Positions 20,542 to 30,114 of a stretch of 64,000 nucleotides of DNA are shown here, piece by piece. The stretch lies in NCBI RefSeq assembly GCF_001316285.1, contig NZ_BBDO01000007.1, forward strand, positions 62,001 through 126,000, given 5' to 3'. Every line of letters begins with the position of its first letter. The stretch's first letter is position 1. This stretch comes from Vulcanisaeta sp. JCM 16161. Lineage in GTDB: Archaea > Thermoproteota > Thermoprotei > Thermoproteales > Thermocladiaceae. The translations under genes and the position numbers were made by a program. The notes beneath the pieces are model-generated. The model was not told the origin of the DNA. It did not search any database and worked only from the letters and a program-made list of their open reading frames with translations.

Positions 20542-21687
20542 ATGAGAATTGTCTTTGTTGGATGGGATGTAGGTATTGCCGGTGGTAATAGGGCTATTTT
20601 TGAGGTTGCCAATAGGCTTAGTGAGCGTGGGCATAGCGTCAATATTGTGGCGCTTGGTGGTGATCATTCGTGGTTTAATGTTAAGGTCCCAGTGCATTAT
20701 ATCAATGTACCACCTATGCTCGATAGGTTACTCCTTGTATATAGGGTAGCCAGGGGTAAGCTACGTAGGAGGTATAAGGCACTTGATACTGAAGGCTTCG
20801 CTAAAAGGCTTGGCTTTCACGCCGATTTAATCAGGCTACTCGCTGAGCATTTACCAAATGCTGATGTCTACATAGCTACCTGGTACCCAACAGCCTTGTC
20901 TGTTTGGCTCGGCTCTAGGGATGGTTCTAAGAGGCTATTTTTCATGCAAGACTTTCCCGAACTTGTTAAGGATGCTGATGGTGATTATGGTCTTAGGCTA
21001 TTTAAACTCGTACTTTCATTACCATTTACATTTGTCGCTAATTCGAATTTTGCGAGGAACTTGATTCTAGAGAGTAACCCTAGCGCCAGGGTCTACGTAT
21101 CCGGTGTTGGTGTTGACACAAGCATCTTTTACCCAAGGAGGGTTAGGGTCATTGATTCCAAGGGTAGGCATGTTGTCATGGCAATAATTAGGGGCGGGTG
21201 GTATAAAGGCGCTGACGTAGCTGTAAAGACGCTCAATGAGTTGAATAAGAAATTGCCAATAATGGGCTTACTCGTTGGCGATAAAAACATAATAAATAAC
21301 ATCCTTAGTAAAATTAAGCCTGAATTCCCATACACAATATTCAGTAATGTTAACGATGATGAGCTTGCAAGGCTATACTCGAGCGCAGACCTATTCCTGT
21401 ACACATCATATGTTGAGGGCTTTGGCTTGCCTCCGCTTGAGGCCATGGCTTGCGGTACTCCGGTCGTGATGACCGATGCCAAGGGTAATAGGGACTATGC
21501 AGTTAATGGGTATAATGGCATTGTCGTTGAGCCTGGGAATATAGAGGCGCTTGCCAACGCTGCCTACCAAGTACTCACAAACCAAGAACTAAGGGATAAG
21601 CTAATCCAGGGAGGGTTGGAAACAGCAAGGAAATGGACGTGGGATAGGGTTGTGGATGTTCTTGAGAATGCGATGAGAGAGGCATGA
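20542..21687 (+). CDS. GT4 family glycosyltransferase (intact)
   Basis: Intact 381-residue enzyme, one of the few unbroken genes in the island. N-terminus: MRIVFVGWDVGIAGGNRAI. C-terminal domain: SSADLFLYTSYVEGFGLPPLEAMACGTPV, which carries the conserved EGFGLPPLEAMACG active site, plus NGIVVEPGNIEALA. Length and motif order match WbaZ/RfaB-like retaining GT4 transferases. It overlaps the next GT2 start by four bases (ATGA), indicating co-translation. Confidence 0.88.
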   Translation: MRIVFVGWDVGIAGGNRAIFEVANRLSERGHSVNIVALGGDHSWFNVKVPVHYINVPPMLDRLLLVYRVARGKLRRRYKALDTEGFAKRLGFHADLIRLLAEHLPNADVYIATWYPTALSVWLGSRDGSKRLFFMQDFPELVKDADGDYGLRLFKLVLSLPFTFVANSNFARNLILESNPSARVYVSGVGVDTSIFYPRRVRVIDSKGRHVVMAIIRGGWYKGADVAVKTLNELNKKLPIMGLLVGDKNIINNILSKIKPEFPYTIFSNVNDDELARLYSSADLFLYTSYVEGFGLPPLEAMACGTPVVMTDAKGNRDYAVNGYNGIVVEPGNIEALANAAYQVLTNQELRDKLIQGGLETARKWTWDRVVDVLENAMREA

Positions 21688-22631
21688 ATATGAGGGTTTC
21701 GGTTATTGTTGCTGCATATGGTAGGAGGAAGTTTTTAATGGATGCGTTAAGGAGTATTGCCAATCAATCTAAGCCTCCTGATGAGGTTTTTGTTGTTAAA
21801 AATTTCCTAGATAGAGAGGTTGATGATTACATCTCTAGGAATGGTTGGGTAAGTATTGAGAATGATGCGGTTAATTATGGTGAATTCATAGTACCTGCAG
21901 TTGAGGAAGCCAGAGGTGATGTAATTACATTCCTAGAGGATGATGACGTATTTGAGAGGGAGAAGATAGCGGTGATTAGGAGGGTCTTCCAACGGCGGGA
22001 AGTAAGCTACTTTCATAATGCCAGGTCATACATTATTGAAAGACCTACTCTAAATCCCGCCGAGGTACTTGGTATAATTAGGTTCTTAGAAGGCATAACG
22101 CCTAAACGTGATGTCGCTATTAATGCATTTGATAATGGTGTAGATAGATATATCGTTAAGTATAGGGATGTTGTATCTACGGTTAGCCTAATGAGCGTTA
22201 GGTCTAAGTGCATTAAGGGACGGATTAAGGAGCTGAAGAAAATTAAGATTAGTATTGAGTCATTCATACCCGCCATAGCCAGCGAATGCGGTCTCCTGTA
22301 TCATACAGCCTTAAGACTAACGCGCTATAGGATCCATAGCAGTTCCTCAATCGCATTCACGAGAAGGGATGAATTGCGCGTACTTAGGAATTATGCCAGG
22401 GCTATTCAGGACCATGAAATCGTAATAAAAATGTTAAGTCATGAGAATAAATTAAGAAATGCAATTAGGTACCTTCAATCCGAGGCTAAGCTAATATTAC
22501 TACGTGCAGGGTTAATAACATTTAAGTCATTATCGTTTAAGGATGTTAAAGGCCCGTGCATGTATAATGTGAGGAGTTGTCCATGGATTATGAAGCTTAT
22601 CGTAAAGAGTTTAACTAAGGAAATACATTAA
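21684..22631 (+). CDS. GT2 family glycosyltransferase
   Basis: 315 residues, intact. It opens MRVSVIVAAYGRRKFL and has ALRSIANQSKPPDEVFVV and the metal-binding ITFLEDDDVFERE. The C-terminal 200 residues are unlike common GT2 C-termini and rich in basic residues. The ATG at 21684 overlaps the previous stop; a second ATG lies two codons later. The acceptor is unknown. Confidence 0.78.
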   Translation: MNMRVSVIVAAYGRRKFLMDALRSIANQSKPPDEVFVVKNFLDREVDDYISRNGWVSIENDAVNYGEFIVPAVEEARGDVITFLEDDDVFEREKIAVIRRVFQRREVSYFHNARSYIIERPTLNPAEVLGIIRFLEGITPKRDVAINAFDNGVDRYIVKYRDVVSTVSLMSVRSKCIKGRIKELKKIKISIESFIPAIASECGLLYHTALRLTRYRIHSSSSIAFTRRDELRVLRNYARAIQDHEIVIKMLSHENKLRNAIRYLQSEAKLILLRAGLITFKSLSFKDVKGPCMYNVRSCPWIMKLIVKSLTKEIH

Positions 22632-22645
22632 TTGTCTCGCTATTA

Positions 22646-23675
22646 ATGAATGCGATGGTATTAAGAACTATCAAGGTAGTCCTAGCCATTCTAAAGTCTA
22701 AGCCACTTTTCAGGAATTATTATGGTTCTCTTTTTAAGTACGGCTTGTCTAGGTTTGGGTTGGTAGGTGTAGGGGACTTGGCTATTAGGTGTTTTGATGG
22801 TTCTGAGATGCGTGTTGACCCGCGCATGTTTAGTTCGGTAATTCATCTATACCTTGATGGTGTGATTAATGGTATTGATTGCGTGAAAGGCGCATCAAGA
22901 CGGTTAATGGCTCCCTAGTCCCTATTGACGAGTTCGTATTAGGCAGTGCCGTTGAGGTCGCCTTAAGAAATGGCTGGGGCTATGACTCAATGGTCGGTAC
23001 TGGTTTAAGGGTGGTGTTAGGTTTAGGCATATGCATTGGCCCATAATTGAGACCTTTGACTTAGGCCAATACGACTTCATGAACGTCGATGGTAGGGTTG
23101 TCCTCGACATCGGAGCCTTCGTTGGTGACACGGCTATTTACTTCACAATGAGGGGTGCAAGGCTCGTGCATGCTGTAGAGCCACTACCAAGCAATTACGA
23201 GGAAATGCTACAGAACATTACACTAAATGGACTGGATAATAGGGTAATTCCCATGAAGTTGCTAATAGGCTATGGTGAGCGTAGGGTGAGTATGCCGCAT
23301 AGCACTGATGTTAACCTTAGGGGTGGTTCCGTTAGTGAGGTGTTGAGGGTTCCCCATGGCGGTTATGAGTATGTTGACGTAATGCCACTGAGGGAGTTAT
23401 ACGAGGCGTTATCCATTAAGCCTGATGTGCTTAAGCTTGATTGTGAGGGTTGTGAATTTGACGTTATACTCAATGATTATGAGACCATTAGGAGGTTTAA
23501 TGAGATAGTCTTTGAGTATCACTCATACATAACTGGGCGTAGTGTTGGTGAATTAATGAGTATACTCAGTAAAGATTTCAGATGTAGCTTCGTTAATGAT
23601 GAGTTTTACAGGAAGTACTATAGTAATTTCTCGAGGGATGAGTTGGGCATGATTCATTGTGTAAAAGCTACCTAG
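22646..23675 (+). CDS. FkbM family methyltransferase
   Basis: About 343 residues with breaks near 22880 and 23025. The first part contains an N-terminal extension. The second part has the methyltransferase core VVLDIGAFVGDTAIYF (motif I), HAVEPLPSNYEEML, then KPDVLKLDCEGCEFDVI, the hallmark of the FkbM family, and IVFEYHSY. FkbM enzymes O-methylate sugars and similar acceptors using S-adenosylmethionine. Its position at the end of the glycosyltransferase run suggests methylation of surface sugars. Confidence 0.78.
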
Positions 23676-23685
23676 CCAGTCTTAT

Positions 23686-24542
23686 CTACGCCATGTCCTT
23701 CACATGGTCAAAGTGCTTAATACCGATTGGCCTATAGCCGTAGTCGCCTAGGTAGTTTATTACGTCGATTGTTCTGACCTGGTCTGTGTGGACCTCGATG
23801 ATAAGCTTATCAATTGGCCCCTTACTTAGTGCGTTCCTCGAGCCCATTAGTACCCTCATTTCATAACCCTCAACATCAATCTTCATAATGTCTATGCGGT
23901 CAATAACCTTACCGAAAAAAAATGCCTAGACCTACTCAGCACGTAGTCTAAAGTCACGACAGGTACATCATAATACTTAATTAAACCAAGGTTACCAATT
24001 GGTTCTTAATTAAGTGATCCTTGATGAGTGATGATGCCTCGACATTACTCCTCGGTATGTAAAGCCTTGCAATGCTTATCGAATCCCGAGCGCGTATGGC
24101 AATGCCTAATGTTCCTAGCCCTATTTAACTCAATATTGCTCCTCAACCACCTATAAGTCTCTGGGTTTGGCTCAAAGGCTATGACAAGTCCATCATCGCC
24201 GATAAGCCTTTAGGCCCACAGTGAGTATATGCCAATGTACGCACCAGCATCAACAACGACGTCGCCCCTGGCCGGTATGAAGTCCCTATGAAGTGAATAC
24301 TCCATCCTCTCAAACATGTCTGGTATGTTTATGCTAAGTGTGTCGAGGTTATTAATGAAGACTTTAACACCAAGGGGTAATGCCATAACTGGGTGTTTGA
24401 TTAAGCCATAGGTAATTAACGGTTCGATTAATCGTGCCCTAAGCCATAAATCATCACCAAACCTAATAACCTGGGGGAGACTCCTTAAAAGAGCCCTTAT
24501 GAAACTAATCACATAGGCATATAGTGCATGTGAAGACCGCAT
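23686..24542 (-). CDS. FkbM family methyltransferase (frameshifted)
   Basis: Read from 24542 downward, about 285 residues. The N-terminal part ends with VVVDAGAYIGIYSLWA (SAM-binding motif I). The middle, about 23890-24210, needs at least two indel repairs, and the C-terminal part reads MKIDVEGYEMRVLMG and LIIEVHTDQV (the FkbM KxDVEGxE signature). It converges with the FkbM gene at 22646, leaving about 10 bases between stops. The middle has enough breaks that real decay is possible. Confidence 0.65.
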
Positions 24543-24581
24543 TATTAAGCCTAACGCATGCCATTATCATAGAGGCATTAA

Positions 24582-24695
24582 TACAGCACAAGAGCCATAG
24601 ACAAAGACCCACAGGACACCTCGAAATCCCTCACACTAGGAGGACTAGGCGCTATGTACGTACAAGGATGGCTAATAAGAAAGAGGTGTGGTTAA
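24582..24695 (+). pseudogene. C-terminal remnant at left flank of the replicon
   Basis: An open 37-codon stretch (YSTRAIDKDPQDTSK then LGGLGAMYVQGWLIRKR) ends in TAA. It has no start codon of its own and reads like the tail of a lost membrane-associated protein. It marks a degraded junction between the glycan island and the polymerase operon. Confidence 0.3.
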
Positions 24696-24743
24696 TGATT
24701 TTGTGTTAACCTCTTATTTCAGGTGTTAATATCCTTGGCTTAG

Positions 24744-26951
24744 CTATGTTGTTAGGTGGTTGAATAGTCCTGAGTCCCTTATTGTTTTTGCGCTTAGTTT
24801 CTCAATGTCCTGCCTTGTGACCTCTACTAGGTTTGTAACCTTAGCCATTATCTTGCCAACCTTCTTGTCGTAGGTTATGCTTACTCTGGCGATAACGGGC
24901 TTGTTATTGACTAGGAAGGCGAAGGACTTCATGTCTCCTTGCGTCTCGATTGGTAGGTAGAGCGTGTCTATGAAGGCATCCAAGTCAATGGGTTCGCCAT
25001 TGATTGCCCTACCCCTCACGTCGATGATGACGCCCTTGCCGTTTGCAACTGCCAAGTACGCGATTGCCGGGAACCTGGTCCTGTCAACACTGCTTATTGC
25101 CCTACCCTCACTCGTGTATAGCAGGTCCCTGTAGCTGATGCTGTGCTCGATGAATAGGTCCTCAAGGCCTGCACTGCCCACGAACTGCTTGATCAAGTCA
25201 TCAAGCCTAGAATCACCAAGAAGGATTGCCCTAACCCAGTCCCTATATGCCCCGTACCTCAAGCCCCTGGGCAGGTCACGTGGCTTCAGTGCCCCTCCCT
25301 TGATGACTAACTCGTCATTCTTCATCTTTATGTATGTCTTCTCCGCTGCACCACCTGCCTTACTCCTCGGTATGTAGACTATGTCCCAAACACTCTCCAG
25401 CTTCATCTCCATGAGTGGGCCATAGGTCCTGTGGAGGTAGTCATTAATCCCCTCAAGGAGCTTATTGGCATCCCTGCCATTAAGCTCGATGTACATCGAG
25501 TCAGTGTCACCATAGATTGGGCTGTACCTGCTCCACAAGTCGTCAAATATTGCCTGCGTCCTCTGGGCTATGTATGCGGCGACCCACTCATTAACCATGC
25601 CAATACCGCTCTTGCCAAAGATGCCATATGCTGAATTAACCAATATCTTCACTGCCTGGTCAGGGGCCTCGCCAAATGCTGCCTTCAATGCCTTTGTTGC
25701 CCTCCTAGCCCTGTAGAGGCTGGCCAGTACTTTATGAACAAGCCCGTTTGGTTCGAAGCATATCCTCCTCGTCCCGGCAGAAGTCCTCACTGGGAAGCCG
25801 TCCTGGCACTCCCTAATGTTTATTGGGTCCACATTATCCTGTGTGTAGAGGCTTGGGTACATGGCACTGAAGTCATACTCCGCAACACTCCTGAACAAGC
25901 CGTGTGCCCTAGCCCTAGTCTTGTCACCAGCCTCGTAGCTGAACTCCCTCTCCCTATCCTGAAGCACGATGCCGTTAAACTCAAGCCACCTGTGGATAAG
26001 GGCCTCAGCGAGGTGCCCCGGAGAGGCTGACTCAGCTACTTGGTTAATTACCATGGGGTTCGACCCAGTGATGGCGCCAAGGGCCTGAAGCACGGGTAAC
26101 CACCTCTGTGCCAGTGCGTATGTGACCATCACGTCAAAGCCCAAGTAAACCTCCAACTCACTCCTACTTAGCTGGTTGACCCTGCCCTGCATCGACTTGA
26201 GCCTCAGTAGCTCCGCCTCAGTAATGCCCAAGTCCCTGTGGATACCCAACTGAATCGCCACGTCATACAGCTTACTAGCCTCCTCCTGAATCCCGAGGCT
26301 TGACTTGAAGCCCGACTCAACGAACACGTAGAGGTCCATCAACGGCTTGATACCATGCTCGGTATTCAGTGCGTACCTGCTCCTCTCGTACATCGGTAGG
26401 TACTTGTAGTCAAAGCCCCAGGTGTTGTAGCCGACTGCCACGTCGAACTCCTCGGTAACGAGGTCGTGCACGTCGTTTGTTATTGTGATGTCTTCGCCAT
26501 CGATTGTGTAGCCGATGATGGGCTCGCCATTAATGACCTCAACATCGAGGGTCAGTACCCTGGGCATCCTACCCAGTGCATCCCTAATGACCGAGTCAAT
26601 ACTGCCCAGCATGTTCTCAATGGCTGCCCTACTCCTGAGTGTCCTGTCAATGCTGTTCCTAAGGCTGAACTTAATATATGATTGTCCAACCAAGTAGCCC
26701 CTCCTGATGTATGCATCCCTCACGCTGGGCACGTACGTGGGTGAGGAAACCCTAACCAGGTAAACAACCTTGTCACTCTCCCTGTAGCCAATGCCGTCCC
26801 ACGTGAATGCCGTTAGGCTTGTATCCTCAATGCCAATGACATTCCTCACCTTGACAGGCCTCGAATCACTAATCACGTAGAAGTATGGGTAGAACACCTC
26901 AACCTCCCCATCCTCCTTAACGAAAATGTTCTTAGTGACGTAGAACCTCAT
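24744..26951 (-). CDS. B-family DNA polymerase
   Basis: 735 residues, intact. The 3'-5' exonuclease is complete: Exo I LDVEV (D136, E138), Exo II GYNTWGFDY (174-182) and Exo III YLGFD (269-273). Polymerase motifs: A DFSAMYP (360-366), B KILVNSAYG (435-443), C YGDTDS (480-485), then a K-rich RSKAGG..EKTYI and IKGGALKPRD thumb/KxY-type region. Only about 70 residues separate motifs A and B, leaving no room for the TPR1/TPR2 insertions of protein-primed polymerases, so I read it as RNA/DNA-primed. It is shorter than cellular crenarchaeal PolB1/PolB3 (about 780-880 residues) and is most like polymerases of mobile elements. The ATG overlaps the primase stop (ATGA). It is the last gene of the operon. 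Confidence 0.9.
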   Translation of the reverse strand: MRFYVTKNIFVKEDGEVEVFYPYFYVISDSRPVKVRNVIGIEDTSLTAFTWDGIGYRESDKVVYLVRVSSPTYVPSVRDAYIRRGYLVGQSYIKFSLRNSIDRTLRSRAAIENMLGSIDSVIRDALGRMPRVLTLDVEVINGEPIIGYTIDGEDITITNDVHDLVTEEFDVAVGYNTWGFDYKYLPMYERSRYALNTEHGIKPLMDLYVFVESGFKSSLGIQEEASKLYDVAIQLGIHRDLGITEAELLRLKSMQGRVNQLSRSELEVYLGFDVMVTYALAQRWLPVLQALGAITGSNPMVINQVAESASPGHLAEALIHRWLEFNGIVLQDREREFSYEAGDKTRARAHGLFRSVAEYDFSAMYPSLYTQDNVDPINIRECQDGFPVRTSAGTRRICFEPNGLVHKVLASLYRARRATKALKAAFGEAPDQAVKILVNSAYGIFGKSGIGMVNEWVAAYIAQRTQAIFDDLWSRYSPIYGDTDSMYIELNGRDANKLLEGINDYLHRTYGPLMEMKLESVWDIVYIPRSKAGGAAEKTYIKMKNDELVIKGGALKPRDLPRGLRYGAYRDWVRAILLGDSRLDDLIKQFVGSAGLEDLFIEHSISYRDLLYTSEGRAISSVDRTRFPAIAYLAVANGKGVIIDVRGRAINGEPIDLDAFIDTLYLPIETQGDMKSFAFLVNNKPVIARVSITYDKKVGKIMAKVTNLVEVTRQDIEKLSAKTIRDSGLFNHLTT

Positions 26952-27940
26952 GAACCCTCACCTGGGCACCTCAGATCCTCGGGTATCTCATGCCCATTGC
27001 ACCTCTCCCTCACTGTTTTGCATGAGATGGGTAACCTGCCCTGGCTAATCCAGTGCTCGTACGCGTACTTAATATGATACCTAGTCCTTTCCTCATTAAA
27101 GTCACTCGCTGCCTTGAACACATCCACAATCTCATCCTCACTATGACCCAGGTAGAGGAGCCATTCTGCTATTGCCAACCTGCCGTAGTGGCAAAGCTCA
27201 CCTGTCTTCCTTAGGTACTCAATCAATTGTTGGACCAATTGGGCAGTTTCTTCGTGGCATCCCTACTACTCCTAACCACCCTAGAAATGAGCTTGGGTCG
27301 ACCTTCTTCGCTGGTGGCTTAACGTCCTCGAAGAGGATCCTTGAGGGAACCCTATTAATTATTAATTTGTTTATTACACTGAAGTCGAGGCTTAGGAACT
27401 TGCCTACATTCCCAGTCCTTGGGTGTGGCGTGCCGGGTACCCTAAAGGCGTGCTTCGCCTCAGTGACTGCCATGTCCATGCCGAGTTCATCAAGGAGCTT
27501 GACCCAGGGCCTCCTAAGCTCTGCACTCGCCACGACGGGCTCGAGTAGGTAATTGATGAAGTATAGGGACTTGTTTCCATTCCACCAAATGGTCGGCATT
27601 AAATTCAGTATTGGCCTCAGTGAGTCCCTCCTCTCCCTAGCCCAGTTAACCACGCACTCGAGCCTACTCTCGGCGTCCTCACATTCGTCAATGTCGGCCT
27701 CGAAGACAACCACATCCCTAAACACGCAGTCCTCATCCAAAGCCAGTGAGTAGCACTGCCAAACACCGATTATTTCACCATCCCTAACAAGCCTAAGGGC
27801 GTCATCCCTACCAATGGGTAGCTTACCCGTGAGCCACGTGTTACCTGCCAGTAGTTATAACGCCTATAGCCCCAGGTCAATGAGTTAATGAACATGTTTA
27901 TCACATCCACATCAACCCTAGAGTTGATCTTTGACCTCAT
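26948..27940 (-). CDS. archaeo-eukaryotic primase, PriS-like core plus PriL-like Fe-S domain (frameshifted)
   Basis: Joined from three frames, about 330 residues, with ATG at 27940 and breaks near 27843 and 27235. The AEP catalytic strand reads VVFEADIDECED (DxD). The second motif region NGNKSLYFINY has Tyr where most AEPs have His, and AFRVPGTPHPRTG is the PriS-type 'R.PGS.H.KTG' motif. After the second break comes a domain like the C-terminal domain of PriL: LCHYGRLAIAEWLLYLG, DFNEERTRYHIKYAYEH, then ISCKTVRERC and RCPG. With Cys in RRNCP before the break, this supplies the cysteines of a 4Fe-4S site. PriS-PriL fusions are known from the Thermococcus plasmid pTN2. It should prime the adjacent polymerase. 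Confidence 0.72.
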
Positions 27941-28232
27941 CCCACCTCACCTTTTCCCTCCACTTACCCTTACTCCCTTCAGTCCCTCTTGACCCACTTT
28001 CAACCCCTATCTTATCTGAACCTTGTTCAGAAGACCCCGGGGTTAAACTAACGCTCTCTACACCCTCTACGCCCACCTGTTCTGGAGTATATTTATTTTG
28101 TCTCTTCTCATCTAGAACTGAACGACCAGTCTCGGAACTGGGGTTTAGATTGCCTATATATGCGCCCCCGGTGGGCGTAGTGGGTGTTGGGGCGTTTAAA
28201 TTACCCCGGGTCTCTTCTGTACTTTTTTTCAT
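27918..28232 (-). CDS. small low-complexity linker protein of the replicon
   Basis: 104 residues rich in Ser, Thr, Gly, Pro, Glu and Lys (for example APTPTTPTGG and GSEQ-type stretches) with a charged C-terminus WREKVRWDEVKDQL. It is probably intrinsically disordered. Its start lies inside the 3' end of the helicase gene (32-base overlap) and its stop overlaps the primase start, so it is part of the operon. It could be a disordered tether between helicase and primase, or the C-terminal tail of the helicase after an unnoticed frameshift. No homology recognised. Confidence 0.55.
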   Translation of the reverse strand: MKKSTEETRGNLNAPTPTTPTGGAYIGNLNPSSETGRSVLDEKRQNKYTPEQVGVEGVESVSLTPGSSEQGSDKIGVESGSRGTEGSKGKWREKVRWDEVKDQL

Positions 28233-30114
28233 TGTCTACGTGGAGGTCGAACAGGATTGAAAGTAACTCATCAAGTGTAAACCTATAACCATGCTCATCG
28301 CCAATTTCCATTTTACTCCTCCCAAGTAGCTGCCTTGGTGTTCCAATGCCGTTCCTGTTTCTAGCACTGGGAAACGCATGGTACAGTAAGTAAACGACCA
28401 CGCTGTTCCTCCTCAGTAATTCATTTATAATATCAATAAACACATCATCAATTATTGGGCTCCTCCTCCTGCATTGCTGCTTATCAATCTCGCTAACATC
28501 ACCAAGTTCCTCACCATTCTCGCAAATGAGGCTAATTACCCTCCTCCTTATTTCAATCGACTCATCGCTCCACCTTGGCTCCTTAAACACGACCCTGGCC
28601 CTGTCTGCGTTCCTTACCAATGCCTGGAGCCTGTCAGCAGCCGTCTTGATCTGTATGCCTAAGCCCTCGAGCCAATCCTCAAACGCAGCCCTAATCCTCG
28701 TAACGTCCCTTTCCCTTATTGACTTGTCAATCTCCTCCTCAATAACGAGCCTCCTATGCCTACCCGCCTCCTCACGCTCACTCGCAAGTGCGTATAGTGC
28801 GTCCTCAACATCGCTGAAGTCAATACCGAACTCCCTGGTTATGAAGCCCCACAGGCTCGCCGCAAACCATAGGAAGTTGAGGTACTTATCCCTCGTCTTC
28901 TCCGTCTCCTGCTTCATGAGCATTAGCAACTCATTGCCGTAGTTGCTCACGATGTGGTTGAGCACGAGGAGCATGTTCGGCATTTCGATACTGTAGAGTA
29001 TCTTTCTTAGCTCAGCACCGTTCGGCCTAGCCTCATTCATATTAATCAGCACCAACCTCCTATCCAGAATTGCAATTGCCCTCGCCCTATTCCCCTCACC
29101 CATCGCCCTAATGACTTCGTTGTACACATCCACCTCGCCCTCCGCGTTCGTGATTATGAACGCCATCCTCATGATTGGCATCCTCTCCCTCAGGCCTGGC
29201 CCGTACTGCCTAGCCCTAGCGAGGCTCACGGACTTATCGCTCGCGGCGCCCATCTGCAGGATTAGGTTCACGACCTTGTCATTCATTATCACGTCGTCAA
29301 AGACCACGGGTAGTGTGGACTCAGTCATCAAGCCAAGCAGTCTCGGCAGGGTCTCGGTGACGTGCGTGCCCTCCGTGATCAATGTGACCCTATCCCCAAC
29401 GCCGAGGGTCTCAACCAACGTGTTGAAGAGCGTTGTCTTGTTAATGTTTGGGTAGCCGAACACGATTGGTACGGGCGTGTCGGAGTTCCTCATGAAAGAC
29501 CTATACGGCTGAAACAACGCGTATGAGTAATACAAACCAGCGATTCGCAGCGGCACCGCCGGGTTGCGGAAGGCGCCCTTAACCTCGTCAAGTAATTTCC
29601 TGATCTTCCCGAGCTCATTAACGACCTCCTCCCTACTCGCTTTCTTGACTTCAACACCCGCGTAGCCGGGCTCCCAGTAGATGCCCCTCGCTGGGTCGTA
29701 GATGAAGCCAACCGTGAAGTGGAATGACGCCACGTACTTAGTTGCTAGTACCGTGCGTAGCCTATCAATGACGTCACGCCTCGCGGTAACGCCAATCGTC
29801 AGTAGTCCCTCCGTCAACGCGGTGCTCGAGTAGTCAAACACGTACGTCTCGACACCGCCTCCATTCCTAATCCTCGCAACGTAGAAGTCGGCGTGAAGCA
29901 CGGCATCGCTGATGCGCATTAGGTCGATGAGGTTGTTCAGCTTGTACACCGTGTCAACAACGAGACACCTAAGCCTCGTGTAGAGCTTTCCATTCCTAGT
30001 GATCGCTCCATTGACTGCGCAGTCCTCGGTGAGAAAGCCGACAACCCCCTCATGGTACGCGTCCCTCTCCCTAAAGACGACGAGGTGGAGCACGCCATCA
30101 GGGCCCCTCACCAC
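28201..30114 (-). CDS. SF3-like / AAA+ replicative helicase
   Basis: 637 residues, intact. Walker A sits at 220-228 as GYPNINKTT: the usual GKT glycine is Asn, giving NKT. Walker B is PVVFDDV (269-275). The strand MAFIITNAE (317-325) ends in Asn, as motif C of superfamily 3 helicases does, and LDRRLVLI further on may carry an arginine finger. The N-terminal 200 residues have no recognised domain; the C-terminal 250 are helical and charged. SF3 helicases partner AEP primases in many plasmids and viruses, which fits the two genes downstream. The GTG at 30114 overlaps the preceding gene's stop. Confidence 0.68.
   Translation of the reverse strand: MVRGPDGVLHLVVFRERDAYHEGVVGFLTEDCAVNGAITRNGKLYTRLRCLVVDTVYKLNNLIDLMRISDAVLHADFYVARIRNGGGVETYVFDYSSTALTEGLLTIGVTARRDVIDRLRTVLATKYVASFHFTVGFIYDPARGIYWEPGYAGVEVKKASREEVVNELGKIRKLLDEVKGAFRNPAVPLRIAGLYYSYALFQPYRSFMRNSDTPVPIVFGYPNINKTTLFNTLVETLGVGDRVTLITEGTHVTETLPRLLGLMTESTLPVVFDDVIMNDKVVNLILQMGAASDKSVSLARARQYGPGLRERMPIMRMAFIITNAEGEVDVYNEVIRAMGEGNRARAIAILDRRLVLINMNEARPNGAELRKILYSIEMPNMLLVLNHIVSNYGNELLMLMKQETEKTRDKYLNFLWFAASLWGFITREFGIDFSDVEDALYALASEREEAGRHRRLVIEEEIDKSIRERDVTRIRAAFEDWLEGLGIQIKTAADRLQALVRNADRARVVFKEPRWSDESIEIRRRVISLICENGEELGDVSEIDKQQCRRRSPIIDDVFIDIINELLRRNSVVVYLLYHAFPSARNRNGIGTPRQLLGRSKMEIGDEHGYRFTLDELLSILFDLHVDNEKKYRRDPG

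Noticed and set aside
25138..26697. Plus-strand ORFs inside the polymerase region
   Set aside because: They are antisense to the intact PolB gene and show no motifs of their own.
24744..26951. Protein-primed PolB (casposon, ampullavirus or pleolipovirus type)
   Set aside because: No space for TPR1/TPR2 between motifs A and B, no Cas1 and no terminal inverted repeats found, and a primase gene is in the same operon.
28474..29455. Plus-strand ORFs of 60-138 codons opposite the helicase
   Set aside because: Ser/Leu-rich antisense shadows typical of this codon usage; no start signals.
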